Made by a program: the position numbers and the translations under genes. Positions 1 to 11,389 of a stretch of 64,000 bases of DNA are shown piece after piece (position 1 is the stretch's first letter; the number at the start of each line of letters is the position of its first letter). Where the stretch lies: positions 598,861,335 to 598,925,334 of the forward strand of contig NC_081415.1 of assembly GCF_030272615.1 (NCBI RefSeq), in the 5' to 3' direction. This DNA comes from Cryptomeria japonica (Eukaryota; Streptophyta; Pinopsida; Cupressales; Cupressaceae). The notes under the pieces were generated by a model. It saw only the letters and a list, made by a program, of their open reading frames with translations. It made no database searches and was not told the origin of the DNA.

Positions 1-1021
1 CAATTTTAATTGATTAAATTAAGTCATGTGGTTCCGACAAATCACTTCTTCGAATCCCACTTAAACTAATTAATTCTTCTATAAGCTTGATTATCATTAT
101 TCTTCCATTTTTTAATTCCTCCACATCATTATCTCTCCTCTTGTCAAATTTTCATAAATTGTCTATTGCTCCCTAATTCTTCATTAACTCACTTAATCCC
201 TCTTGCTAATCATTTGCACATTCCCAATCCTCACGATTAAGAATAAGTCAACCATTTTCCATAAATGGCTTGTCCCCTTCTCAACCCCCAACCTTAAATG
301 CACCAACTTTGGTCATTTCAAGGATTTCAAATTCTCCCACTTTCCTATGCACCCTCACTTGCCAAGGAATTTTCAATTCCTCTTCTCTCCTCATCCATCC
401 ATGCAGTCCATTATTTGAGAATTTTTAATTCTTTTATCCCCCCCAAGGAATTTTTAATTCCTTTTTATTATCCCAATGTACTTGGGGATCTCTTCCCCAT
501 GCACCTTGTGGAGTGTGGAGACAAGAAATGTCTTTATGGAAAATCTCTTGGCCTCCACACCTTGTCCTCTCAATCCCTTCCATCATTTTCCTTCAATCCT
601 AACCCTCTATTTCAAATCAATCTTGACCCTTCTTCTCTCCTCAAATCTATAAATTGGGGTCTCCTCCCCTTCAATTGCAATCAATCATTTTGTGCAATCT
701 TATGTTGTTATTTTGAGCTTAGACCATCTCCTCAAGCAACACCATTGTAGGAAAATCCATCCATCCTTAGTCATCTATCAATCCATCATGGCATCCATTC
801 TCTTTGTTGTTGTGTAGTGGAGAACATTCCACACACCATCATAGGACCAATCCAAATAAGCTAAGGAGGGGGTGCATCCTTGGCTTCATCAAAGGTCCAA
901 TCAGAAGAGAAAGAGATCACATTGTGAAGGTATAAAGATTTTGTGTATTTGATTGAGTTTTGTATGCTTTATTTTGGTTTAATCTACCCTTTTTATCAAC
1001 ATATTATTTTCCCTTGGTTCA
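1..1021 (+). repeat. 3' portion of a gypsy LTR (5' LTR of the Tat-type element, probably G)
   Basis: The sequence ends in TTCA three bases before a primer-binding site, and a long untranslated leader follows, so this is the end of a 5' LTR. The LTR start lies outside the window. A TATA-like stretch is at 648. Open frames inside (203-418, 298-750) are low-complexity Leu/Pro/Ser translations and match nothing. The leader that follows resembles that of H (24094-26416), so the two belong to the same gypsy lineage. That this LTR belongs to the gypsy body G seen from 11390 onward is inference from order and orientation. Confidence 0.6.
648..655 (+). promoter_or_regulatory. TATA-box-like site in gypsy LTR
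   Basis: TATAAATT occurs about 370 bases before the LTR end, a usual U3/R position. It is followed by pyrimidine-rich sequence. This is a motif-only call. Confidence 0.35.
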
Positions 1022-1024
1022 TTT

Positions 1025-1042
1025 TGGCACACCCGGTGGGAC
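1025..1042 (+). other. Primer-binding site of gypsy element
   Basis: TGGCACACCCGGTGGGAC starts three bases after the LTR end. It begins with TGG, so it pairs with a tRNA 3' CCA end. H at 24782 carries the same site with one change (TGGCACGCCC...). This is not the TGGTATCAGAGC (initiator Met) site of the Copia elements. I cannot name the tRNA from memory with certainty. Confidence 0.65.
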
Positions 1043-1374
1043 ACACGTTCATTTTACTAATCTTTCTTGTGAGTTTTTGTGAAGTTTTTAATTACAGGTT
1101 CCAGTTCGACATCTCAGTCTGAAAAAATGACGTCTTTGATTCGCTGCTTCAAAGTCTTTGACCTAAATCAATGTCTCTGCGCAGACATTCAATTTTTTTC
1201 TTGTTTTTCTTGCATGTTTCTTAGTTCAACATCTCTACATGTGGTTTGATGTCTCTGCCTCTAGTATCTTTTAACACTTTTTCTTGAGCTTTTATTACAA
1301 TTTTAACAATTTAAAAAGCACAAAAATAGTAATAATCATTTAAAAATCACAAAAACAACTACTTAGTTATATTT
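1043..1374 (+). other. 5' untranslated leader of gypsy element, first part
   Basis: This non-coding leader follows the primer site, with scattered short motifs such as GATGTCTCTGC and ACATCTC. It is cut by the solo LTR at 1375 and resumes at 2514. I see no gene. Confidence 0.5.
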
Positions 1375-2513
1375 TGATGAATACTAAGAGGGGGGGTGAA
1401 TTAGTATACCAAAAATTACTATACTTAAACACTTTAACAGTCTAGTAGTAAACCGGTAAAACAGTTTAATAAACAAACCAGTTAACACACATGCAAACTA
1501 GATAGCAAATAAGACATTCACCCACAGGAGCAATAACACCATAACAGAAGATATTTGATGTGGAAACCCAAATGGGAAAAACCACGGTGAGATGAAACTC
1601 ACAAGTAACTATCTGTAGAATAGGAACCAGACCGGTTAAGGTCATACAATGTTCTTTACCAGAACAGATCCTATTAGGGATCTCAATCTCTGTTAGGAGA
1701 TAAGTCCGATTAAAGACTACCTTGCTAGAGGATTTTAGATCCACAGATGTGAATCACCTTGTTAGAGGATTTTACAAAAGGCTTTTTGGGCCTACCCAGT
1801 TAAGGGCTTCAGACTTGTCGAAGATGTGAGTAATCAACAAGTGAGTGATCTAGCAAATAGCATAGATTGCTTGGTTAGATCCTTGATAGCTCGTTCCTAA
1901 TGCATTCCAGCATTACTTCAGTCTTTAGTAACTCTCACTCTGTTACAACTCACAGACTTGATCTTCTCAGTTAAGATCCTTCTTACAAAAACTCATCAAC
2001 CACCTTAAACCCTAGCAACAACTTCAAAAACCCTAGACATGATGTCCTTATGATGGAATCTGATTTCATGTCGGTCCAATAGGGTTACAATACAATTTCC
2101 TAGGTTCAATGCATCTGGACACTTTTGGTAACACGACACAACATGCACTGCCAAAGTGTCAGCACCACTAAACAATCGGTGGATGGTAACTCAGCACAGA
2201 GTATTACTGGTTCAAACAAAATACTAGTTAAAGCAAAATACCGGTTGCCGGTTTGACAAAATGAAGACTGGGAAAAATGTGTTGTGCCGCTTCGTTTCTT
2301 CGTACTGCTTGAGATCCTTGAACCGCTTGGGTCTTCATACCGCTTGAGACCGGTGAACACTTTTTGCAAAACACGGATAGTCTAAAGGCTATAATACATG
2401 ATATCGGTTGGAACAAATACCGGTTGAGCTTTTACTCATACAAACAAAAAGTGATCTCAAGACAAGTGTGTGGCCATCAATGACAATCACAACATCAAAC
2501 ATCAAAATTGCCA
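1375..2513 (-). mobile_element. Solo LTR of a Copia element, reverse orientation, with target duplication
   Basis: This 1139-base unit runs TGATGAATAC...TTGCCA and is flanked on both sides by ATATTT (1369-1374 and 2514-2519). Read on the minus strand it starts TGGCAA and ends in the CCCCCCCTCTTAGTATTCATCA arrangement typical of the Copia LTRs in this window. It contains the conserved hairpins (ATACTAA/TTAGTAT at 1381-1407; GTGAG/CTCAC at 1587-1602) and many CCGGT motifs. No internal region or second LTR is present, so it is a solo LTR left by recombination. Open frames at 1466-1744 and 2106-2416 on the minus strand are chance frames. Confidence 0.8.
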
Positions 2514-5210
2514 ATATTTAGCTTCTAGTTTCTAGCAAAAACAATAATTTTTGTTAGGTTACTATAGTTTTTGGCAGGCTAATCAATGCATCAACATCTG
2601 CACAGACGACTGATGTCTACGGTATGGTTTGATGTCTGCGTTGAGCCTGTTTTCTCGCTTCGTTTCAAAATTTAAATTTTTTAATTTTCTGTCTTGACCG
2701 TTCTCTTTTTTTTTTGCATTTTGACATCTATGCAAATGCCTAACATCTATTCTATAGAACATCTCCGCAGGTATTAATTTTCGCTATCAAATTCAAATTT
2801 CAATTTTCAAAATTTTCCTTCTTGTTGCATTTTGAATTTGTAGTTCGGGCCTACTTCGATGTCTGCATAGACGTTCAACGTTTGCATAGATGTTCGGCAT
2901 TTGCACCTGTGCTTCAGCGTTTGTGCTAGGGCTAGTAGGGTTTTTTGGTTACTAATCAAATTTGAGTTTTGCAAGCTAGTTTCATGTGTCCAAGGCAAGT
3001 TTTTGAGATTACTAACTTGTTTGTTGCAACATGCTTGCCAAAGACTCAATTTTTCTCACTAGTATGAGTTCATTTCCTTTCACATTCTTAAATTAGAAAA
3101 CATTTACATGTGGGACTAAAATTAACAATTGTCTTCCGTGTTTTGTGTGCTTGCACTTATGTAGGGTGGACCCACCATCACACCTATTATCCTCTCCCCT
3201 CGCCTTCGCAGACCTTGGGTGATGAGAAAGGTGATTGACAACACCCAATTTTTCTTTTTGTAGAGAGGGTTATTCTTGATTGGGGATTTCATCACCCCAG
3301 AAGGGTAGTTCGAATTGGGACACATCAGGGATATTGACTCTCTCGACGTGATCTCGAGTGGATTTTACAAGCCGCTATATAAATATGTTGGTTAGGCAGA
3401 TGAAGTGCTGAGTGGATTCGACATATGTGGAGGCCCCCTTTGCACTGATAAGCTCAGTCAAAGACTTAGGTGGCTTGCTTCGAGAATCCATCATTAGATT
3501 GGTGATCACTCATAATTACATTAAGAACCTTGTTGTAGTAGCCAAAAATCCCACATTCATAGTGCAAGGGATGTAGATCATACCCCAAAGTTATCTTTCA
3601 TGTACCCACTCAAGATGAGATAAGATATCCCCATATAATAGATCCTTAGATCTTTGGGGTAAGAGAATCTGGTATGCCCAAGAAGTGAGTGCATTGTAAG
3701 GGGGAGCTAGTGCTAACAGATTCTCTATCTGTCCACTTGTTTGAGGTATCGCCTATGCGAGAGGCCTATTTAATGGTTCCCACTTCCCATCCTAAGTCAT
3801 ATGTTTGATGTGTGTCTTCATTCAATGCAATACCCATAAAATCGGTTTGGGCTAATCTATGCCCCTAATTACTTTTTTGCTTATTATCAAGCATTTCCCT
3901 TGGTCAATGTGTATACTTTGTATGATGTTTTCTTGCCAAGAGTAGTTGACAACCCAACCTTTTTCCAAAGTTGACCAAATTTTACCAACTTCCTATCAAA
4001 ATTCTCACTTTAAAATTGCTAATATGTCCTTGAACCTATCTGCCTATCAAAGTTTGAGTTTTAGCGTCTCCGTCTCACTGTTTCAACATCTCCACCCGAC
4101 TTCAACATCTCTGACCTACTAAATTTTCTAGTTAGTTTCCTTCATGCATCATAATACCAAGTCACTCAAACATCCAAAAAAGTCCATATACCATCAATTC
4201 AAGAAGAAGAAACCAAGTTACAAACAACTCCTCAAGCGTTGAAAATTTCTATACATCAATCGAAAACTCTTGTTGAAACATAGGACCTTTTTACATCGTT
4301 TTCACAATTATCTCCATGGTCACAACAATGAGGTTGATGAGGATTCTTTGAGAGAATTCTCTTTCCATCAAAGGTTAGGCGTGTCGCAATCTATCAATAG
4401 GAAAGGTCCTATCCCTTTGTCCAATTCGCCTAATCCACCAATCAATTATTGAGTCATTAATTCAACAAAGGTAACCTTTTGCTTCTTCTTATCAATCAAT
4501 CCCCTTTTCTTCCATAATCATCACCAATATTTTCAAGGGAATTAGCAAAATCAAATCCAATCAATCATCTACCAGAATCAATCAAACTATCCAATCAATC
4601 AAATCAATCGCATCCTAAGGTTCATAATTTGTGAAAGTTTACTTCAGACTTTTATCCTTAATCAATCATCATTTGGCTTTGGCGCTTGGGGAATAATATA
4701 CCCCAAGTACCTTTGTTCAAAAATTTGTGTTGATCAAAACCCTATTCCTATTTCCCTAATTTTCTTGGGAACATAAGTTTGTCCAACATAGAAGAAGGCG
4801 TAATCAATTGATCCAAATCCAAAGGTCTAATTTTTACCTAGTCCAAGGACTAAGGTGTCATCTAAATCAAATCACTCTTGTCCTCATCTAAAGTTCATCC
4901 AAATCAATTTCAATTCAATCCAACCCAAATCAAATCAAATCAAATCTTGCTAAGTCCGCTCATAGCCTTCATTTCATCCAAATCCGAATTCTTGATCACC
5001 TAGTCCGAATCGCTTTCAAAGTCTTCTTTCTTTATCTTTAAGGTTACCTGTGTATGGTCCTGGCTCGCTAAAAAAAAAGTGAAAAATGACCGCTAAAGGT
5101 GATGAGAGCTATTATGTCTCATTTTATGCCATACTTTACGCCTTTTCATATGCCTTTATACCCATTCTCTTGTTCCATTTCCAATCCATATTATACCATT
5201 TTTCCATTTT
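2514..5210 (+). other. Gypsy leader, second part; no gene
   Basis: The leader continues after the solo LTR. A section near 3120-3780 parallels the leader of H at about 25440-26040: a GTCTTxxGTGTxTTG motif, then AAGAAGTGAGTGC, then a passage ending in a conserved short frame. From about 4190 the text is rich in CAATCAATC-like runs. Short frames such as 4270-4452 show no gag domain. The gag N-terminus expected after the leader cannot be recognised. Confidence 0.45.
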
Positions 5211-6639
5211 TTGTTATATATGATTAAATATTAATAAGAAATATTTAGTTTAGTTTTGGGATAAAATATGAAAATTACTTATTGATTTTGTTTATTAATA
5301 AAGCATTGTTCTATTTACATATAATGAAGACTTCCTGTCACCATTTATACATGAACCTTCTTATCACTCAACGCTTCCTACCATTACTGTCAATTGAATT
5401 CTTTTCATAACAGGTTGATCATACATTCTACTCATACATGCAATCTTCACAATGACTCTCTTTCACACCTCTCCATTTGTTTAGTGCTTTCCCTTTTCCC
5501 AACATTTTCTACTTCCTTTATTTTTTTTTAACGGTGTTTGGATTATCTTTTCAAATCTGTACTATATTTGCTTGCTACCCGTGGGATTTAATGTACGCCA
5601 TTCCTTCATCTACTTGATTGTTCATTCTTCCAACAACCACTACCACGTTGGATAACTTCTTCAGTTATAATATTTAATAAAAGAGAGAATCATCTTATAT
5701 GTCATGGCAAATGTGTAGCTGTGCAGTGGAGATAGTACGAATCTTGTTATTCCTAATTATGTCCTTTATTACATAGCTAGCAAAAACTATCAAAATCGTT
5801 ATTCTATGCTTGTGACTTGTAGTAAAGGACTTGTGTGAACCAATAGTTTGTTGGCCTCAAGCCAAAATAAATTACTTATTATTGTATGAAGTTCTTATGA
5901 GCTGCATGTATATAAGTAGTGCAGGAAGCATTTGTAAATAATGAATTTTCCATTCGTTTTATTCTGAAGAAATAAAAGCTTCATTATGATGATCAATCTA
6001 GCGTAGAAAAATGTTTTCTTTCTACTCACCTTGCGAACCAGAGGAAGGGCCCACTCTTGGGATGCTCGGTGAGATTGTTTTATATTTTAATTAGTTAAAT
6101 TTTATATACTGTGTGGTGTGTTTCATATTAAGCAGGTTAAGTTGTAGAGCGTAACAAGTTCTTGATTCTATCTCCTTTTGAATTCCGAAAGCTCTGATAT
6201 TTAGCCAATGTGATCAAATCATTATTAATACAATCATATTGTCGGTGTGATAAATTCACTGTTGAATGTAAATGTTATTTGAAATTCATCATAAATGTTA
6301 TTGCAGTTTAATTTATCGTAGATTATTTTCAAAGCTATTCGGTTTCTATCATCTGAATAGAAGAAAGTAGAATCTGTCACCAGGAAGTGACAGTTCCTGC
6401 TGCTCAAATTATTTTGATTAGTTGTAGGTTTATTTATGTGTGTTCTAGCTACATTCATAATCACTCAACTTACGACTCTCACCTCTTGATGGCATATTGC
6501 CTAGATACCTTTCACAAGCTTATGCCCCAAATTAACACATATAGACCAAACTGAATCTCATTATTAAACATCAAATTTCATTCCATTACTTACCCCAGTG
6601 TTGGCCTATCAAAAGCCAATGCGATGCCTGATACTAGTT
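5211..6639. other. Unassigned AT-rich sequence
   Basis: No conserved coding frame, LTR end or tRNA is recognisable. The only frame of note (6234-6464 minus, 76 codons) lacks any motif. The last bases (TAGTT, 6635-6639) form the left flank of the Copia insertion that follows. It may be old LTR or unique sequence. Confidence 0.3.
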
Positions 6640-7738
6640 TGTTGGCCATTTGGTGGAATTTATTATGTGTTGCATTGATGTTTTGTCATTGATGTCAATA
6701 GTATTTGTTTGGATGCTTTACCGACACCATTCTGATTCCGGTAGGTTAAGTGGTTTCTGGTTAACTTGGATCCGACATGATCTGATAGGCTCCAGTATAG
6801 TTTGGTGATGGAATTGGCTTGCTCATGATACTTATACTCATATTTGGTCAGTCGGTTTTTGTCTGCTGATTGGATGCTATCCTGCTTGCTTAGAAGATTA
6901 GTTTCTGGTTCCGGTGAGGGTTTCACCGGCAGAGCTTTTTATGGAGATCTTTGATGAATTGCATAAGTGGTGTTGGTGCAACTTCTGATGGAGTTTCAAG
7001 ATGTTGTTGGTGATAGGACCTATTGATGTATTTTTGGGATGTCTTATGTGTTGATATTATTTGTTTTGTCTAAGGCCGACATGGTTTGTAACTATGTAAT
7101 TAGGTTTATTATCTGGTGGCCAACCTGATTGTTTATGGTCGAGGGTTTGTATAAATAGATGTAAGATCTCATTGTAGATCATCATGGTTAATGTAAGAGG
7201 TCATGGTCAAGGAATGTAATGTACGGATAATGTAATATCATTTAGGTAGAGGAGTTGGTCGATCATTGGAGATCGAATTGGGTTTACGAAACATGATTTA
7301 GTCCTCCAGTATTGAGCTTAACCAGAACTTTACTCTCGCATAGGAGATGCTATCTTTTCAATTCAACACTTCTCCGAGTTGTAATATGGATTTATATGTA
7401 GTCAGTGAGGCTCCTTTTGTGATGAGCAATGCTCTCTAGGTTGTAAGCCTTCCTGCAAGTGCAGTCCCATCATATATTGTAATATCTCTTCATATGGCCA
7501 GTGGATTGATATTGTGGGTCACAAATCCCACCGTGGCTTTTCCTCATTGATGTTTTCCACATATAAATCTATGTGTTATGATTCTCATTTATGTGTTTGG
7601 CTTATTGGTTGCTTTACTTCTTTCAATTCTGTTTATATCAGTATACCGGTTGGTGTAGAATGTTTTGTTAAGGATAAAATCTACTATTCTGGTATAACAC
7701 TAATTCACCCCTCTTCTCAGTGTTATCAGTTTCCAACA
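6640..7738 (+). repeat. 5' LTR of Copia 6640-10995
   Basis: It starts TGTTGGCC and ends TTTCCAACA, a 6-base inverted terminal match. It holds a TATA box (7150), the CCTGCA-type hairpin (about 7453), the GTGGG/CCCAC hairpin followed by CCGTGG (about 7515-7540) and the C-run hairpin (7696-7724) just before the primer site. Confidence 0.9.
7150..7157 (+). promoter_or_regulatory. TATA box of Copia 5' LTR
   Basis: TATAAATA is preceded by GGGTTTG and followed by GATGTAAG. The same site is kept in the 3' LTR at 10405-10412. Position and conservation suggest the LTR promoter; the start site is not visible. Confidence 0.5.
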
Positions 7739-7740
7739 AT

Positions 7741-7752
7741 TGGTATCAGAGC
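7741..7752 (+). other. Copia primer-binding site
   Basis: TGGTATCAGAGC lies two bases after the LTR end. This is the standard plant Copia site, complementary to the 3' end of initiator tRNA-Met. Confidence 0.9.
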
Positions 7753-7808
7753 CTTGTGCCTCAGAGGAAGTTTAACAGCATGAGGAAGAGAAACCGAAAT
7801 CATTGAAT

Positions 7809-8080
7809 ATGGCTTTGGAGAAACAACTTGAGATGGCACTTGAAGATTATGACACTGAAAGGTTGAAGAACTTAAAGCTACAAGATGAATTGAATTCTGC
7901 CAAGAAATTCATTCTTGTCCTACAAGAGAGGCTATCATCTATTCAAGCTAGGAGGAAGGAACTTTTGCAAAATCAGGATGATGAAGAGAAAAATGCACTT
8001 AAGGAGCAATGTCAAAAATTGAGTGAGGAAAACATGGTTATGAAGAATGAAATGCAAGTTATAACTATGAGGATGGTCAA
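7809..8080 (+). pseudogene. N-terminal fragment of A/B-type coiled-coil Gag
   Basis: The first ATG after the primer site opens a Glu/Lys/Leu-rich frame of about 90 residues beginning MALEKQLEMALEDYDTERLK. Heptad spacing suggests a coiled coil. It is very close to the Gag start of element A (minus strand from 15923) and related to that of B (from 23506). No UBN2-type capsid domain precedes it. The frame runs into reverse-transcriptase sequence at 8069-8080, where the gag reading GAGGATG-TCAA and the RT reading GAGGATGGTCAA overlap, which points to a microhomology junction. The zinc knuckles are lost. Confidence 0.7.
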
Positions 8081-9349
8081 GTTATAAGAAATAAGGCTAG
8101 ATTGGTTTGTAAAGGATATTCTCAGAAGGAAGGAATTGACTATGGAGAGACTTTTTCACCTGTACCTAGGATTAAAGCTATAAGATTATTTCTTGCCTAT
8201 GTTGCTTATAAAAACTACAAGGTTTATCAGATGGATGTTAAATGTGCATTTTTGAATGGGGATCTTAATGAGGAAGTTTATATTGAGCAACCTGATGGTT
8301 TTTCACTATCAGATGATACAGATATGGTTTGCAGGTTAAGGAGAGCTTTATATGGATTGAAATAAGCACTTAGAGCTTGGTATGCAAGGTTGGATAAATA
8401 TCTTTTGAAGTTTGGTTTTACTAAGGGCGGTGTTGACAGTAATTTATATAATAAAATCACTGATGATGATATAATGATTGTTGAAGTATTTATTGATGAC
8501 ATTATTTTTGGAGGTGAAGACAAATTATGCATAGAATTTTCTAAGAATATGGAGAAAGAATTTGAGATGTCTATGATTAGTGAGATGAAATTTTTCTTAG
8601 GTTTGCAGATTACTCAGACTGACAAAGGTATTTTTATCTATCAAACTAAATATGCTAAGGAATTGTTGAAGAAATTTGGTATGGGAGATTCTAAACAGGT
8701 AAGTACTCCTATGGTTACAAGTGAGAAATTGACAAGAAAAGATGTTTTTGCACCAGTAAATCCTACAAGATACAAATCTATGATTGGAGGTCTGCTTTAT
8801 TTGACTCAGACTAGGCCTGACATTATGAATGTTGTTTGTATTATTTCAAGATTTCTGAGTGATCCTAGAGAAAATCATGAGATGGTGGTGAAAAGGATTT
8901 TTAGATACTTGCAAGGTACATCAAAATATGGCTTGTGGTACCCTAAGAATAATAACTTTACTTTATGTGCATATACAGATGTTGATTGAGCTGAAGATGT
9001 TGATGACCGGAAAAGTACTTTCGGTGGAGCTTTCTTTCTTGGAAAGAATTTGGTTTCATGGATCAACAAGCAATTGTCATGTACTTCTCTATCTACTGAT
9101 GAAGCTGAGTATTTTGTTGCTGCTACTAACTATACACAAGTTTTATGGATGAAACAAATCTTGAAGGATATAAAAGTGGATTGTGATGCACCGGTAGTTA
9201 TTCACTATGATAACTCTACTACTATTGATATATCAAAGAATCCAGTATTTCATTCTAAGACAAAGCACATATCTATCAAGTATAACTTTTTGAAGGAGAA
9301 GGTGCAAGCAAATGAAGTTAGACTGGTTTATGTGAACACTAAAGAGTAG
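8069..9349 (+). pseudogene. Copia reverse transcriptase and RNase H, decayed
   Basis: This is one continuous frame starting [19 protein letters not shown] (RT N-terminus). It continues through [10 protein letters not shown] and the catalytic FIDDI motif (about 8490-8505; Copia usually has YVDD), then LGLQI, then RNase H (ADVDWAxDxDDRKST region, LSTDEAEY, HSKTKHI). Three in-frame stops break it: TAA at 8363 (expected Gln), TGA at 8987 (expected Trp) and TAG at 9347 (expected Gln). All can arise by single C-to-T or G-to-A changes. No frameshift is needed up to 9349. Integrase is absent. RT copies the genome RNA and RNase H removes the RNA strand in virus-like particles. Confidence 0.9.
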
Positions 9350-9806
9350 ATTGCAGATATTTTTCGCTAAACCTTTATCCAAGGAATCATTTGAGTACCT
9401 GAGAGACAGATTGGGAGTTTTTGCCCCTCCAGTAGAGACTTGATTGATGCGGTTTGACATTAGTCCGACATGCATTATCATAGATACTATTCATTCTGGC
9501 ACTGATGTGGGATGCTACTACTCAGGGTGAGTAGTTAGCTTTGAGATTCAGAGGCTTATGTTTTTTCTTTGATATTTCTGTCAGATTTTTGGCATTGATG
9601 TCAAAGGGGGAGTGATATTGATGTGAAAAAGAAAGAGAAATTCAGATCTATATAGAGATATTATTCACAGGGGTAGAGATATTGATATTTAGAGCTATAT
9701 GTGGGTGATTGTTGGTTTTCTTCCACAGGGGGAGAATTGTTTGGCATTTCTTGGTACTTAGATGATTTTCACATCTAGTGTTTCCATCAATGCCAAAGGG
9801 GAAGAT
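9350..9806 (+). other. Copia 3' untranslated region with polypurine tract
   Basis: After the pol frame there are three purine-run motifs: CAAAGGGGGAG at 9602, CAGGGGGAGAA at 9726 and AAAGGGGAAGAT at 9795-9806. The last abuts the 3' LTR and is the expected polypurine tract for plus-strand priming. The earlier two could be decoys or remnants. Confidence 0.7.
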
Positions 9807-10995
9807 TGTTGGCCATTTGGTGGAATTGATTACATGTTGCATTGATGTTTTGTCATTGATGTCAACACTAGCTATTTGGATGTTTTACTGGCACCCTTCT
9901 GGTCTCGGTAGGTTAAGTGGTTTCTGGTTAACTTGGATCTGACATGATCTGGTAGGCTCTAGTATAGTCTGGTGATGGAATTGGCTTGCTCATGATACTT
10001 ATACTCATTTTTGGTCAGTTAGTTTTGTCTTGTGATTGGATGCTATCCTGCTTGCTTAGAAGATTGGTTTTTGGTTTTGGCACAGATTTCACTGATAGAT
10101 CTTTTTATGGAGATCTTTGATGAATTGCATAAGTGGTGTTGGTGCAACTTCTGATGGAGTTTCAGGATGTTGTTGGTGATCATGTTTGAGAGTTGGAGGT
10201 TGGAGATCATTGTTGAAGCATGTGGACCTATACTTGGTCTTGGTTGATCTAGGTTATGGACCGGATTTAATGTAACGTATGTATATTTTCAGGATCTCTT
10301 ATGTGTTGTTATTATTTGTTTGGTCTAAGGCCGACATGGTTTGTAATTATGTAATTAGGTTTATTATCTAGTGGCTGACATGATTGTTTATGGTCGAGGG
10401 TTTGTATAAATAGATGTAAGATCTCATTGTGGATCATCATGGTTAATGTAAGAGGTCATGGTCAAGGAATGTAATGTATGAATAATGTAATATCATTCAG
10501 ACATAGGAGTTGGTCGATCATTAGAGATCAAATTGGGTTTACGAAACAGGATTTAGTCCTCCAGTATTGAGCTTAACCAGAACTGTACTCTGGCATAGGA
10601 GATGCTATCTTTTAAAGTTCAACACTTCTTTGAATTGTAGTATGGATTTATATGTAGTTAGTGAGGCTCCTTTTGTGATAAGCAATGTTCTCTAGGTTGC
10701 AAGTCTTCCTACAAGTGCAGTCCCATCATATATTGTAATATCTCTTCATATGGCTAGTGGATTGATATTGTGGGTCACCAATCCCACCATGGTTTTTCCT
10801 CATTGAGGTTTTCCATGTATAAACCTATGTGTTATGATTCTCGTTTATGTGTTTGGCTTATTGGTTGCTTTACTTCTTTCAATTATGTTTATACCGATAT
10901 ACCGGTTGGTGTATGAATGTTTTGTTAAGGCTAAAATCTACTATTCTAGTATATCACGGGTTCACCCCCCCTCCCAGTGTTATTGGTTTCCAACA
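9807..10995 (+). repeat. 3' LTR of Copia 6640-10995
   Basis: It starts TGTTGGCC and ends TTTCCAACA. It is longer than the 5' LTR (1189 against 1099 bases), largely because of extra sequence around 10170-10260. A TATA box is at 10405-10412. TAGTC follows. Confidence 0.9.
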
Positions 10996-11389
10996 TAGTC
11001 ACCACTTCGATCAAGATAGGATAGGGTTAGTTGGAATGGGTTAGGTTAGGTGGTTAGAAGTTAGGAAGCATGTAGGTAATTTGAATTTAAAAATTCAAAT
11101 AATAGAAAAAGGCTAATTAACTTTCACCAACTCATAAATTGATTTGTTTTAATTAATTAGGGGATTAGAAGAAATGAATTAAATGGGGGAGGATTAATTA
11201 ATATAGAGTAATTAATCAAAGGATACTATTGAAATGAACCTATTAAATAAATCCTTAGATTTATTAATAAGTAGATGAATGGGAGAATTTAATCAAATAG
11301 CTAATGAATTCAATTAAATTGGGAAGGGGGATTAATTAAATAATTGTTTATTTAATTAATTATCTTCAGACTATTTTTAGCTGTATACA
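10996..11389 (-). repeat. Partial gypsy LTR, reverse orientation
   Basis: It is strongly similar to 42405-42824, the end of the solo LTR there. Shared parts include the GGATAGGGTTAGTT block, repeated GGTTAGG motifs, AATTAATTAA runs and the terminal GTATACA. On the minus strand the LTR would start TGTATACA. Its other part is missing to the left, where the Copia at 6640-10995 sits. The right end abuts gypsy gag sequence at 11390. Confidence 0.65.

Larger units (their letters stand above)
6640..10995 (+). mobile_element. Copia LTR retrotransposon with internal deletion (gag joined to RT)
   Basis: The element has two full LTRs (6640-7738 and 9807-10995), a Met-type primer site, a polypurine tract and a near-perfect 5-base duplication (TAGTT left, TAGTC right). 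The internal region is only about 2.1 kb. It holds the start of a coiled-coil Gag of the same type as elements A and B, joined directly to the Copia reverse transcriptase and RNase H. Gag C-terminus, protease and integrase are missing. It cannot be autonomous. The two LTRs are clearly similar but carry many point differences and indels, so the insertion is not young. Confidence 0.9.

Noticed and set aside
298-750. 150-codon frame near the left edge
   Set aside because: It lies in a gypsy LTR and is a Ser/Pro/Leu-rich translation of pyrimidine-rich DNA without a domain.
11023-11060. Interstitial telomere repeat (GGTTAGG words here and near 42430-42490)
   Set aside because: Words are few, irregular and part of an LTR shared by two copies.
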